Positions 1 through 9,102 of a stretch of 33,825 nucleotides of DNA are shown here, one piece after another (positions within the stretch are counted from its first letter, which is position 1; the number at the start of each line of letters is the position of its first letter). The position numbers and the translations under genes were made by a program. This DNA comes from Pseudomonas fluorescens. Lineage in GTDB: Bacteria > Pseudomonadota > Gammaproteobacteria > Pseudomonadales > Pseudomonadaceae. Location: contig NZ_JAGGOF010000003.1 in assembly GCF_018614775.1 (NCBI RefSeq), positions 1 to 33,825 of the forward strand, given 5' to 3'. The notes below the pieces were generated by a model. It saw only the letters and a list, made by a program, of their open reading frames with translations. It did no database searches and was not told the origin of the DNA.

Positions 1-2060
1 CCCTGGTTGGCGATCAGCTTGATGCCCAGCTTGCGCACGAACAGGCTCAGCCCCTGGCCCACGCCGATGAACAGGCGCTTGACCACGCTGAGGTCGGCTG
101 CGCCACCGGCGTTGAGCATCAGGTTGTGTTGCGCGGCCAGTTGCAGGTGCTTGCCGCTGGTGAGTGCAATGCCTTGCGGGGCGCTGAGCAGCAGGACAGA
201 CGACTTGAGCTGCTCCAGGTCCTGCCTGAGCAAGGCCAACTGCGCTTGCACATCGGCCGGTTCGGCCTGGCTCGCCTGGGCGTCATCGGAGAGGCTCTGC
301 GACTGATCGAGCGCCTGCTGCAAGCGGTCTATCGTCGCGTTCATTTCAAGCATCTGACCTTTGGCCTTGGCCTGCTCATCCGCACTGATAAACACCCCCT
401 TGCCGCCGCGAATCGCCCCCCAGCCATCGCTGCGCAGTTCAAACCCTTCGCCGCGCTTTTTCTTCCCGGCATCCACCAGGTGCCCGAGGTTGAGCTGGCT
501 TTTGCCGCTGTGTTCGGTGCTGAGCTTGACGTGCTCCTGGCCGCGGGTGTCTTCCATGCGCAGTTTGTTGTTGGCCGGGGTGCGCAGCACGTTGCGCTTG
601 TAGTTGCGCAGGGTCACAGGGTCGGGGTGTTCGTCGTCGTGCAGGGCGTGGGCGATGTAGGGGCGATCCGGGTCGCCCTGTTCGAAGGCGACCGCCACTT
701 CGGTGCCGGCCAAAAGCGGCAGGTGCCGGCCGTAGGTGTCGCCGGCGTAGGGCCGGGCCAGGCGCATCCACAGGCTTTCCTGGCCGGGGTTCCAGGTGTC
801 GCGGTCGAACAGGAAGTGCACGCGGTAGCGCCCTTCGATGTCGATTTCGGCGTAGGGGTCGTTGGCCTGCGGGTTGCTGACCCGGGCTGGCAGGGTGCCG
901 GCGATTTTCGGCTTGGGTGGCACCGGCGGGCGAAAGCACACCTCGTTGGCATAGGGAATCGCGTCAAAGGTGACGACGAGGCTGCGGTCGCGGGCGGCGG
1001 TGGTGGTCAGTTGGACGATCACCGCGCCGGGGGCGAAGGCCTGGGGCGCGCCGCTGATATTCAGCAGTTGACCCGGCGCCAGGGTCGCGCTGCTGCTGGT
1101 GCCGCTGAGGCGGGTCTGGTCGTTGAGGTAGCGTTCGTGGCGCAGGCGCGCATAGAAAAAGCCGCTTTCACTTTCCAGGTCTTCGTCCTGGTCAAAGCGA
1201 TCGCCCAGCACCCGATACGGTTCGGCGTAATGGTAGGCCTCGCCGTACGTGCCCTTGCCGCGCCGGGTCTGGTCGACTTCGCCGTCGAGAAACGCCCGGG
1301 AATCGCGGTAGTGATAGGCGCGAAAGTGGATGTGCTGCTCCACCACCTGATGGGCGGTTTGCAGGCCCCAGACACTGTCCTGCCCGGTGCTGGACAGCCC
1401 GGATGGCGGGGCACAGGCCAGTTCGACGCCACGCTGGTAATGACGCTGGTCGTCGCGAAACTCCACCACGTCGATGTGCAGGCGGTCGTCGCTGACGAAG
1501 CGGTACCAGATGCCGACCTCGGCGAGCAGGCGGTCGATGAAGGCCAGGTCGCTTTCGTCGTACTGCATGACCTGCTCGCGCCGGGGGTACTCGCGCACCA
1601 GCTTGAAATAGAAATGCTGGCCCAGGAAGCCGTGGCGGCTGCGCAGGATGTGCTCGACGATCTGCGGCACCGATTGGTGCTGGTAGATCCGGAACTGCTT
1701 GCCCCGGGCGAGCAGCGCCAGGCACGGCTGCAAGGTGACTTCGTAGCGGGTTTCGTCCTTGCCGCTGGAGAGTCGCTTGAACCCGCACACCGCGCTGTAG
1801 AAGGTGCGCAGCGGTTTGCTCTGTGGCTTCGGAACACCGCGCGGCAGTCGTGGCGGCAAGGGGTGCAGGCTGAAGCAGGCGTATCGGTTGAGCAGGTCGT
1901 TGGGCGAAAGGTCGCGTTCGGGGCAGGTGAACTCCACGCGATAGTGGTAGGGCCGGCTCAGTTGTTCGTTGCCCTCGAAGGCGAGGACGTCGAGTTGGGC
2001 GTCGAGGTCGTACACCTGCAGGGTGTGGCGGCTGTGGTCGAAGAAGAGGGCGCACGGCAG
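1..2060 (-). CDS. vgrG: T6SS spike protein VgrG (3' end outside window)
   Basis: VgrG forms the trimeric spike that caps the Hcp tube and carries effectors. About 686 codons are open and unbroken from just after the clpV stop to the left edge. The N-terminal part (FDHSRHTLQVYDLDAQLDVL, then SRPYHYRVEF) is the gp27-like base. The gp5-type OB region lies around residues 410-500 (GRYRVHFLFDRD, WMRLARPYAG, LPLLAGTEVAVAFEQGDPDRP), and a DUF2345-like region with GKHLQLAAQ and LNAGG follows near the edge. The start is a problem: the frame opens at the clpV TGA (2064-2066) and its first usable codon is CTG at 2058-2060, while the ATG overlapping the clpV stop (2065-2067) is one base out of frame. Either CTG is used, a later codon such as GTG is used, or a one-base indel separates the ATG from its gene. 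Identity as VgrG is certain; the start is not. Confidence 0.93.
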   Translation of the reverse strand, partial: MPCALFFDHSRHTLQVYDLDAQLDVLAFEGNEQLSRPYHYRVEFTCPERDLSPNDLLNRYACFSLHPLPPRLPRGVPKPQSKPLRTFYSAVCGFKRLSSGKDETRYEVTLQPCLALLARGKQFRIYQHQSVPQIVEHILRSRHGFLGQHFYFKLVREYPRREQVMQYDESDLAFIDRLLAEVGIWYRFVSDDRLHIDVVEFRDDQRHYQRGVELACAPPSGLSSTGQDSVWGLQTAHQVVEQHIHFRAYHYRDSRAFLDGEVDQTRRGKGTYGEAYHYAEPYRVLGDRFDQDEDLESESGFFYARLRHERYLNDQTRLSGTSSSATLAPGQLLNISGAPQAFAPGAVIVQLTTTAARDRSLVVTFDAIPYANEVCFRPPVPPKPKIAGTLPARVSNPQANDPYAEIDIEGRYRVHFLFDRDTWNPGQESLWMRLARPYAGDTYGRHLPLLAGTEVAVAFEQGDPDRPYIAHALHDDEHPDPVTLRNYKRNVLRTPANNKLRMEDTRGQEHVKLSTEHSGKSQLNLGHLVDAGKKKRGEGFELRSDGWGAIRGGKGVFISADEQAKAKGQMLEMNATIDRLQQALDQSQSLSDDAQASQAEPADVQAQLALLRQDLEQLKSSVLLLSAPQGIALTSGKHLQLAAQHNLMLNAGGAADLSVVKRLFIGVGQGLSLFVRKLGIKLIANQ

Positions 2061-2063
2061 TGT

Positions 2064-4727
2064 TCATTGCGCGGCCTCCATGACGACGGCTTGTGCCGTG
2101 TCCGCTGCCTCGATAAAGCGCAACGTAATGCCCTCGTCGTCGCTATAGCCCAGGCTCACGGCCCGGGTTCGCTGCCGGGCTGCCCGCCGTTGCAGCAGTT
2201 GCTGGCTCAGCACCGGCAGGATCTGTTCGTTGAGCAGGCAATCGATGTTGCGCGCCCCGCTATCGGGCAACAGGCAGGCAGCAACCAGGGCCGCGTTGAG
2301 GGTGTCGTCGATCTGGCAGTCCAGGCCGTAATGGCGCTGCAAACGCTTGGCCATCTGGTCGAGCTTGATCGCGGCGATACGTTCGAGGGCAGCGGCGTGC
2401 AGCGGGCGATAGATGAGCGTCTGGAAGCGCGCCAGCAAGGCCGGTTGGAAGTGTTCGCGCAGGATCGGCCGCAACAACTCATGCAGCACGCTGTCCGGCG
2501 CATCGGGCTGCGTGTGCAGGCAAGCTTGCAGTTCGTCGCTGCCCAGGTTGGCGGTCATGAGGATGACGGTATTGCGAAAGTCGATCTCGCGCCCTTCCCC
2601 ATCACGCATGAACCCGCGATCGAAGACCTGATAGAACAGATTCAGCACATCGCGATGGGCTTTTTCCACCTCATCGAGCAACACGACACTGTAGGGCCGT
2701 TGGCGCACGGCTTCGGTCAAGACCCCGCCCTGGCCGTAGCCGACATAGCCGGGCGGCGAACCCTTGAGCTGACTGACGGTGTGGGCTTGCTGGTATTCGG
2801 AAAAGTTGAGGGTAATGAGCGATTTTTCACCGCCGAACAGGCTGTCGGCCAAAGCCAGGGCGGTTTCGGTCTTGCCGACGCCGCTGGTGCCTACCAGCAG
2901 GAAGACGCCTAACGGCCCCCGGTCACCGGTGAGGCCGGTCTTGGCCGCACGTAAGCGCTGGGCCAGGGCGTTGAGGGCCCCGGTTTGGCCGATGACACGC
3001 TCGCCCAATCGCTGCTCCAGCATCAGCAGGTTGGCCTGTTCATCCTTGAGCAGGCTGCCCAGCGGCACCCCGGTCCAGTCGGCAACCACTTCAGCCACGC
3101 TGCGCGCGTCGACGTCCAGGGACAGCAACGGCTGATTTGCCTGGAGCTCATCCAGTCGCTGCTGCAATTGCGCGCAGACTTCGCGCCGTGGAGGCTCGGC
3201 CTGACGCGCGTCGAGCAGTTGCTGGGTCAGGTCAAGGGCTTGCCGATACAGCTGCTCCAGGTCCACATGCTGGTGCTGAAATTCGGCGTATTGCGTGGCG
3301 ATGTGCGCCAGACGCTGGGTATCGACGCTGCCGCTGAGCTGTTGGTCCGCCTCCAGCGCCTGACGCTCCTGGGCCAGGGCGGTCAGCCGACTTTTAAGCC
3401 GCACCAAGGCGTGGGGCTCGCAGTCCAGGCTCATGCGCACCCGGGCGCTGGCGGTGTCGAGCAGGTCGACGGCTTTGTCGGGCAACTGGCGCCCCGTCAG
3501 GTAACGCCGTGACAAGCTGACGGCGGCCTGCACGGCTGCGTCCTGGATGTGTACGCCATGGTGACTGGCATAGCGCTCCTTGAGGCCGCGCAGCATGAGG
3601 CAGGCGCCGGCGTCGTCCGGCTCATCGACCTTGATCTTCTGGAAGCGCCGCTCCAGCGCGGCGTCGCGCTCGAAGTATTGTTTGTATTCGCTCCACGTGG
3701 TGGCGGCGATGGTGCGTAGCTCGCCACGGGCCAGGGCGGGCTTGAGCAGGTTTGCTGCATCGGCGCCGCCCGCCTGGTTGCCGGCACCGATCAAGGTGTG
3801 GGCTTCGTCGATGAACAGCAGTGTCGGCGTTTCGGCATGCTGCACCGCGTCGATGACGCTGCTCAGGCGCTGCTCGAATTCACCCTTGACCCCGGCGCCA
3901 GCCTGCAACAACCCAAGGTCCAGCGCCCGCACGCTGACCGACTTGAGGCTGTCGGGAACATCGCCTTGGGCAATGCGCAGCGCCAAGCCCTCGACCAGGG
4001 CGGTTTTACCCACCCCCGGCTCGCCAACCAGCAGCGGGTTGTTCTTGCGCCGGCGGCTGAGAATGTCGATGACCTGGCGGATCTCATCATCCCGGCCAAA
4101 CACCGGGTCGATCTGGCCCTGCCCCGCCTTGGCGGTCAGGTCCTGGGTGAATCTGTCCAGTAGCGCCTGCCGGGCGTCTGGCTTTGCAGCGAATGCGGCG
4201 GGCTCGACCAAAGGCCCGGTCACCCCATCCATGACCGCATGTTCCTGTAGCTCGGGGCGCTCCTCGGAGGTCTGATCGAGCAAGGCAGACAAGCGCTGCA
4301 ATTGGGCCTCGCTGAGGCTGAGCAGTGGCCACGCGGCTTCGCAAGCCAGCAGTCCGGGGGTGTCCATCAGCGCTCCCAGCAGATGCACGGAACGCAACCT
4401 GTCGTTGTCGTCGTCCAGCGAAGCACGCAGCCAGGCATTGCTGATCAGTTGCAGTAAAGGCTGCGACAGCTGCGGCTTGCCCTGCGCGCTGCGTGGCAAG
4501 CGGTCGAGGTGGTTGAGCAAGCCGTACCACAGCGCCTCAAGATCCCACTCGTACCGGCGGGCGATCACCGTCAGGTCGCCATCGCCCTGGCCCAGCAACT
4601 TGAGCAGCCAGTGCTCGACAGTGACCTGCGCGTGGGTGCGGCTTTGGCACAGTGACGCCGCCTCACTGAGCGCCTGGGCGCAGTAGGGATTGAGACGACG
4701 AAGCAAACGAGTGGAGCTCTGTACCAT
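2064..4727 (-). CDS. clpV: T6SS AAA+ ATPase ClpV (TssH)
   Basis: ClpV is a cytoplasmic Clp/Hsp100 hexamer that disassembles the contracted TssB/TssC sheath so subunits can be reused. The 887-residue product has a Clp N-domain (1-150), a first AAA+ module with Walker A GEPGVGKT (235-242) and Walker B LLFIDEAH (303-310), a coiled middle domain (about 430-530), and a second AAA+ module with Walker A GTSGVGKT (613-620), pore segment GSPPGYVGYGQGG (656-668) and Walker B VVLLDEVEKAH (681-691). No ClpP-docking IGF/IGL loop was looked for in detail. I chose the ATG at 4727 because AAGGA sits 8 bases upstream; an ATG at 4736 would place that site directly against the start. It follows hcp after a 111-base spacer with a strong hairpin, and its TGA overlaps an ATG that is out of frame with vgrG. 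Confidence 0.96.
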   Translation of the reverse strand: MVQSSTRLLRRLNPYCAQALSEAASLCQSRTHAQVTVEHWLLKLLGQGDGDLTVIARRYEWDLEALWYGLLNHLDRLPRSAQGKPQLSQPLLQLISNAWLRASLDDDNDRLRSVHLLGALMDTPGLLACEAAWPLLSLSEAQLQRLSALLDQTSEERPELQEHAVMDGVTGPLVEPAAFAAKPDARQALLDRFTQDLTAKAGQGQIDPVFGRDDEIRQVIDILSRRRKNNPLLVGEPGVGKTALVEGLALRIAQGDVPDSLKSVSVRALDLGLLQAGAGVKGEFEQRLSSVIDAVQHAETPTLLFIDEAHTLIGAGNQAGGADAANLLKPALARGELRTIAATTWSEYKQYFERDAALERRFQKIKVDEPDDAGACLMLRGLKERYASHHGVHIQDAAVQAAVSLSRRYLTGRQLPDKAVDLLDTASARVRMSLDCEPHALVRLKSRLTALAQERQALEADQQLSGSVDTQRLAHIATQYAEFQHQHVDLEQLYRQALDLTQQLLDARQAEPPRREVCAQLQQRLDELQANQPLLSLDVDARSVAEVVADWTGVPLGSLLKDEQANLLMLEQRLGERVIGQTGALNALAQRLRAAKTGLTGDRGPLGVFLLVGTSGVGKTETALALADSLFGGEKSLITLNFSEYQQAHTVSQLKGSPPGYVGYGQGGVLTEAVRQRPYSVVLLDEVEKAHRDVLNLFYQVFDRGFMRDGEGREIDFRNTVILMTANLGSDELQACLHTQPDAPDSVLHELLRPILREHFQPALLARFQTLIYRPLHAAALERIAAIKLDQMAKRLQRHYGLDCQIDDTLNAALVAACLLPDSGARNIDCLLNEQILPVLSQQLLQRRAARQRTRAVSLGYSDDEGITLRFIEAADTAQAVVMEAAQ

Positions 4728-4793
4728 GAGGGGCATCCTTGTGCAGATAATCCGTGTAGGTCGGTAAGCAAGCGAAGGGAGAACGCAGAGGTG

Positions 4794-4829
4794 CCGGGTC
4801 GAGCGTCCGTAAACGGACCCTCGCCCCGG
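4794..4829 (-). terminator. Stem-loop between hcp and clpV
   Basis: The core stem pairs 4801-4809 with 4814-4822 around a TAAA loop with one C:C mismatch, and flanking CCGGG/CCCGG bases can extend it. It lies 10 bases past the hcp stop (minus-strand reading). There is no U tract, so a partial terminator, a processing site or a 3' stabiliser of hcp mRNA are all possible. Such an element would fit the high demand for Hcp relative to ClpV, but that role is inferred. Confidence 0.5.
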
Positions 4830-4838
4830 CCTTTCCGA

Positions 4839-5330
4839 TCAGGCGCTCTGGCGTTCGCTCCAGGCATCGGAATGGATGATGTTGCCGTCCTTGTAGGTCC
4901 AGGTGATCTTTTCGTAGCGCAGCTCAATCTGTTCCAGGTGGTTGTGCTTCTCTTTGGTCGGGTCCTTGATGTCGTGCATCTGCGGCGCGACTTTCACCAC
5001 CTTGACGTTCTCCAGGCGGGTGATGAAGTACACGACTTCCTGCCCGGCATCGTTGATGCGATACCACTTGAACTCGGCGCTCTCGAGGGTTTCCCCTGTG
5101 GTCACGGCCTTGTAGAGGTAAGGGCTGGAGGCGTCGATTTCCTTGGAGAACAGAAACGGCGCATGCACCCGCGCACCGGTCAATCTGCCGGTGTTGTTAT
5201 CCGTGGGAATGTAGAGGCTGTGTTCCTGGGCCAGCACTTCGATGCTGCCTTCGCGCTCCTGCACATCCACCGAGCCCTTGATGGCCTCGTTCGCGTCCTT
5301 GTGCAGCCAGAGGTAAATGGGAATTGCCAT
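4839..5330 (-). CDS. hcp: T6SS tube protein Hcp
   Basis: Hcp hexamers stack into the inner tube that is expelled by sheath contraction, and can chaperone effectors. The 163-residue product begins MAIPIYLWL and contains GSVDVQEREGSIEV, IPTDNNTGRLTGAR, and a C-terminal ELRYEKITWTYKDGNIIHSD. These match the Hcp family of the Sci-1 type (enteroaggregative E. coli) closely from memory. The start at 5330 has AAGGAG 8 bases upstream, and an upstream in-frame extension to 5411 would run into tagL and is not supported. It follows tagL by 20 bases and is followed by a stem-loop before clpV. No signal peptide, as expected. Length is normal for the family. Confidence 0.97.
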   Translation of the reverse strand: MAIPIYLWLHKDANEAIKGSVDVQEREGSIEVLAQEHSLYIPTDNNTGRLTGARVHAPFLFSKEIDASSPYLYKAVTTGETLESAEFKWYRINDAGQEVVYFITRLENVKVVKVAPQMHDIKDPTKEKHNHLEQIELRYEKITWTYKDGNIIHSDAWSERQSA

Positions 5331-5350
5331 GTGAAGCTCCTTTTCTTGGG

Positions 5351-7033
5351 TTAAAAGCCGCGGGATGCGACCGGGGGTTGCCTGTCCGGCTCCGCAGCAG
5401 GAGACGTACACGCTCCCACTTCACGGACCAGACGGATATCGACACGACGGTTGGCTGCGCGCCCCGCCTCGGTGTCATTGCTGGCGATCGGTTGGCTGGC
5501 GCCGAACCCTTGCACTGCCATACAACTGTCGGGAATGCCGCCCATGTGTTGCATCCAGTCATGGACGGCGGCAGCCCGGGCGCGGGACAAGCGAAGGTTT
5601 TGCAACTCATCGCCGGTGGCATCGGTGTGCCCGGCGATCACGATCAACCAACCGGGTTGCGCCTTGATGCCGACCAACGCACTGACCAGCACCTTGGTCG
5701 AGTCCGGTTTGAGCTGCGCACTGCCTGGGCTGAACAGCGACAGGCTGTCCAGCCGCGCCGGTTCGGGCGCCGACACAAGCGCCGGCACAGACGGTTCAGG
5801 GTAATGGCCAAGCAGCGTCGACAGCTGGCCCCTCAGGGGCTCGCCGCGACACAAGCCAAGACCTAGCGCCAGCGGTGCACCGTGCCGGTAGTACGTGTCC
5901 AGGCGTTGGGCGGTCTGACGCAGCGCCGCCACGGCGTCTTCCCGCTGGCGGCTCAGCCCCGCCTCAGGGATTGACGCATGCCGACGCAGGTCATCGCTGA
6001 CCTGGCGCACCAACAAGGTGTTCTGCCGTGCTGAACTGGCCAGTGCGACCGCACCGGTCAGGGCAAACAACCACAACGCGATCACGCTGGCGCGCTGTGC
6101 CGGGGTGGATCGGACCCGCAACGGGATCAGGTTCAGCAGAGGGTCCGGAAACGGCAACGTGGCGTCTGGCACAGCCCGCGCCTTGTCGACCAGCGCCACC
6201 TTGTTGCGCAGCCATTGGCGCCACAGGTTTTCGTCCAGGACCTGCGGCAACGCCGGCACCTGTTTGATGGCAAAAATCGTGGCCGAACCGGCGGCTCCGG
6301 GGCCATCGCGGGGCATGAGATGGGGGAAGACCATTTCGTGCAACCAGGTCGTGACGCTGCGCAATTGCACGCTGGCCTGCATCCGCGCTGCTTGCGATGA
6401 CGAATCGGCGGCTTGCAACTGCCAGTCCGTCAAACTCACGCAGGCTCCCGCGTCACGAACGCGAGGGCTGACATCGCCATTGGCCCAACAGAACCAGGGG
6501 GCCTCACCTTGCAGGGTACGGACATAGCTCACCAGCATCAGCGGCAAGGCCGTACCGTGCCTGCGCGCCAGTGCAGCCTGGTGACGGAAGGTCCGTAGCC
6601 GTCCGGCCAAGACGCCCTGGTCGGTGTGTGCGGCCGGGTTGACGATGAACATTACGCTGAGCTGGGCACCCCAACCCGGACGCGATGCCAGGAGCGTCTC
6701 GGTGATGTCCGGTAGCTGATCCGGTTCCGGCACGCGCAGGTAGCAAGCCTGATCCGTCACCCGCTCCTTTCGATCGGTACCGAACAGGCCGTCCAGGCCA
6801 TCGCCACAGACCAAGACCACGCGCCGTCGAAACGATACCGGGGGTAAGTTCGCCTCGACTGTCAATTGCACGCTTGCGCGCCGATTGACCACAATCCAGG
6901 CCAACGCGACCCCACACACCACGAGCAACGCCGCAACGATGCGCCCCGGGGCGGCAAGCGGAATGATCGCGATGAGTGTGAGGACCAGCGTCCCCGCCCA
7001 CAGCCAAAGGGCTCGTTGCAGTTTGGTCGTCAT
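5351..7033 (-). CDS. tagL: T6SS peptidoglycan-anchoring protein TagL-like (OmpA C-terminal domain)
   Basis: TagL is the accessory inner-membrane protein that ties the T6SS membrane complex to peptidoglycan when TssL itself lacks a binding domain. The 560-residue product has two N-terminal membrane segments (about 8-28 and 31-50), a long soluble stretch, a third membrane segment (about 315-334), and an OmpA-type peptidoglycan-binding domain (about 430-536) with GHTD at 468-471 and NLRLSRARA at 479-487, the conserved Asp and Arg region that contacts diaminopimelate. Three membrane segments plus this domain, and the position between tssL and hcp, match TagL (SciZ) of E. coli Sci-1. The start at 7033 is 7 bases after tssL; an in-frame extension to 7159 overlaps tssL and is rejected. 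The only alternative label is a generic OmpA-family T6SS protein. Confidence 0.88.
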   Translation of the reverse strand: MTTKLQRALWLWAGTLVLTLIAIIPLAAPGRIVAALLVVCGVALAWIVVNRRASVQLTVEANLPPVSFRRRVVLVCGDGLDGLFGTDRKERVTDQACYLRVPEPDQLPDITETLLASRPGWGAQLSVMFIVNPAAHTDQGVLAGRLRTFRHQAALARRHGTALPLMLVSYVRTLQGEAPWFCWANGDVSPRVRDAGACVSLTDWQLQAADSSSQAARMQASVQLRSVTTWLHEMVFPHLMPRDGPGAAGSATIFAIKQVPALPQVLDENLWRQWLRNKVALVDKARAVPDATLPFPDPLLNLIPLRVRSTPAQRASVIALWLFALTGAVALASSARQNTLLVRQVSDDLRRHASIPEAGLSRQREDAVAALRQTAQRLDTYYRHGAPLALGLGLCRGEPLRGQLSTLLGHYPEPSVPALVSAPEPARLDSLSLFSPGSAQLKPDSTKVLVSALVGIKAQPGWLIVIAGHTDATGDELQNLRLSRARAAAVHDWMQHMGGIPDSCMAVQGFGASQPIASNDTEAGRAANRRVDIRLVREVGACTSPAAEPDRQPPVASRGF

Positions 7034-7040
7034 CTGCGTG

Positions 7041-7727
7041 TCACGCCCCCACCGGCAAAAGCGAGGCGACCACACCGTTAAGCAGATGATCCATCGCCCA
7101 CCAGACGCCGGCCAACAGGAGCACGACCAACAAGGCGTGTACCCACGGTGAGCGTCCACGGGGCAGGCTGCCGATCAGATTGCGGCCCGCCGCCTGCCCG
7201 ACGAGGTCCTGATTGACTTGCAACGGCGCTACGTGGGCATTGAGGGCCGCCAGTATCTGTTCACGCTCCGGGTCGGCAACATCCTTCTTGTAGCGCCCTC
7301 GAAAACCCAGCGACAGCACGCGTTGGAATGCCGTCAGCACGCGCGGGTCCGGTGCCGGCTCGCGCAGCACTTCCCGCATGTCCTCGTAGAGAAACTCACC
7401 GGCCTGATGCCGATTGAAGAACTTGGCCTGGAGTGATTCGCCGGCCCACTCCGTACGCATATCGGAGGGGGTGACGGTGAGCACCGTCTCATCCAGCAAG
7501 GCGCATTGGGCGTGGCTGATATGATCGGCGCTGCGCTGATCGAATCCCGTCTGCTCCAGCCGCTGTCGAACCTGCTCGATGTGCGCCACGCACAATTCCC
7601 GCAGCTTTTGCAGGTCGGGTACCGAAGCTCCCTGGCGCAACTCGACCACCATCAGGTAGGTGTCGTGCAGCAGATCATCGATATCCAGTGCGGTGGTGGC
7701 CTGTTTTCCGGTCCTGAGCAAAGTCAT
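7041..7727 (-). CDS. tssL: T6SS membrane protein TssL (DotU/IcmH family)
   Basis: TssL is a C-tail inner-membrane anchor that joins TssM and TssJ in the T6SS membrane complex and contacts the baseplate. The 228-residue product has the DotU cytoplasmic domain, with signatures ALLDETVLTVTP, LQAKFFNRHQAGEFLYEDM, and LSLGFRGRY, then a single membrane segment near 198-219 (WVHALLVVLLLAGVWW). There is no OmpA domain after it; that function sits in the next gene, tagL. The ATG at 7727 overlaps the tssK stop by four bases, showing translational coupling; a longer in-frame extension to 7967 lies entirely inside tssK and is rejected. Confidence 0.95.
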   Translation of the reverse strand: MTLLRTGKQATTALDIDDLLHDTYLMVVELRQGASVPDLQKLRELCVAHIEQVRQRLEQTGFDQRSADHISHAQCALLDETVLTVTPSDMRTEWAGESLQAKFFNRHQAGEFLYEDMREVLREPAPDPRVLTAFQRVLSLGFRGRYKKDVADPEREQILAALNAHVAPLQVNQDLVGQAAGRNLIGSLPRGRSPWVHALLVVLLLAGVWWAMDHLLNGVVASLLPVGA

Positions 7728-9079
7728 GAGCGCAATACCGCAAACAGTTCGAGCCTGGCATTTGCCAAGGTACTCGGCACATAGCAGACCAAGGTGCGAC
7801 CAGCCAGCATGGCCTGTCCCTTGGGATGGCTGAGATCGAGTGCGAAGTACTGATTTTCCAGGCGCAACGGAACCGCCGCCGGGACGTGACGCAACGCCTG
7901 CAACGGCACACCGTCGAGCGCGGCGTTGATCAACTCGTCGACATTTTCCGGCGAACCGACCTTGCACAGTCGGGGAAACTGCTCTTGCACCTGCACCGCC
8001 GGCATGTCGCAGCGCACCGACAGGTAAAAGTCCACGCCGTCATGTTCGCGCAAGCGCGGATCGTCCAGCGTCACCTGCCAGCGATTGGCGCGTGTCGACT
8101 CCAGCACCAGGGCAATCACGCGCGATGGCAGGCTGGCTTCCAGCAGCGTGGAAATGGTCTCCATCAGCGGCGCGAACACCTTTTCCAGCTGCTCGTGCCG
8201 ATAGGCTGGAATCCTGTCGATATCGTGTTCCAGGGAGAACGTCAGCAGGCTGCCGGCCAGCTTGACCAGCACCTGATAAACCTGCTCGGGTGGCCGCTGC
8301 GGATAAGCCTTGAGGTCAGCCAGCACCGGTTGATAGGTGTTCAACGCATTGAGCAGCCAGAACAACGACACGTCGGCGACGGCAAAGTCAGCCATGCGCT
8401 GGTTGCTTTCCCGACGCATGCCCATCAGTCGCTGCCGCTTGGCGGACAACTGCGTCAACACGTTATCCAGTTGGGCCAGCAGCCCATGATGCGCGGCGAA
8501 ACTCAACAGCGGCGGCACATAGGCAGGATCGAGGCACCACCCTCCCTGCCCATCACGCACCAGGCGCGCGACCGGACACGTCAAGTAATCACCGTTGTTG
8601 TCCGTATCCAGGCGCAGGCTCAGCACGTGTTCCATTACGCTGATCGACTGTATTTCATCGGCGTAGAGATCCTGTACGGAGCGCCAGTCCTGGCGATAAC
8701 GGGTGGGTCGATCCCCCTGGTCTGGCTGGAACAGGCAGTTATCGCCGTTGGCCTGCTCCAGCGGCAACGCCAACAGCAAGAGCGCTTGCTGGGCACCCTC
8801 GGGCAGCAGTTGCGCCAGCTCCAGCGCCGGCGGCAGGCGATCCACCCGCTCGCTATCGATCAGGGTGCCATCGGGCATGCGTAGCTGCAGCCGGGTTGCC
8901 TTGAGCTTACCCAGTCGCAGTGCTTGCGGATCAAACGCGACAGCCCTCACACCCCAGGGGTGTGCCAGGGCCAGGTGAGCGAGCTGTTCGTTGGCCCAGC
9001 TCTCCCAGCGCGCCTGCTGCTGGAACTGTTGTGCGGACAACAAGGTTCCGGACGCCCACAAGGGGCGATCGATTTTCAT
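7724..9079 (-). CDS. tssK: T6SS baseplate protein TssK
   Basis: TssK is a trimeric baseplate subunit that links the TssF/TssG wedge to the TssL/TssM membrane complex. The 451-residue product has the family features: MKIDRPLWASGTLLSAQQFQQQ at the N terminus (typical hydrophobic opening that begins with entry onto a phage-receptor-binding-protein-like shoulder), a central helical region with LLNALNTYQP and FSLEHDIDRIPAYRH, and a C-terminal head domain ending NQYFALDLSHPKGQAML. The length is normal for TssK. It begins 23 bases after tssC and shares the ATGA overlap with tssL. No abnormality is visible. Confidence 0.95.
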   Translation of the reverse strand: MKIDRPLWASGTLLSAQQFQQQARWESWANEQLAHLALAHPWGVRAVAFDPQALRLGKLKATRLQLRMPDGTLIDSERVDRLPPALELAQLLPEGAQQALLLLALPLEQANGDNCLFQPDQGDRPTRYRQDWRSVQDLYADEIQSISVMEHVLSLRLDTDNNGDYLTCPVARLVRDGQGGWCLDPAYVPPLLSFAAHHGLLAQLDNVLTQLSAKRQRLMGMRRESNQRMADFAVADVSLFWLLNALNTYQPVLADLKAYPQRPPEQVYQVLVKLAGSLLTFSLEHDIDRIPAYRHEQLEKVFAPLMETISTLLEASLPSRVIALVLESTRANRWQVTLDDPRLREHDGVDFYLSVRCDMPAVQVQEQFPRLCKVGSPENVDELINAALDGVPLQALRHVPAAVPLRLENQYFALDLSHPKGQAMLAGRTLVCYVPSTLANARLELFAVLRS

Positions 9080-9102
9080 GGTTTCGTTTCCTTGGGAGAG
9101 AG

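Noticed and set aside
1192..2067. 291-codon ORF starting at the ATG that overlaps the clpV stop
   Set aside because: Its product is Arg/Pro/Ala-rich with no family features, while the frame one base over encodes VgrG throughout.
126..2912. 928-codon plus-strand ORF
   Set aside because: It is antisense to vgrG and clpV, which have intact domains and motifs; long opposite frames are common in GC-rich DNA, and its product is low-complexity and unlike any family.
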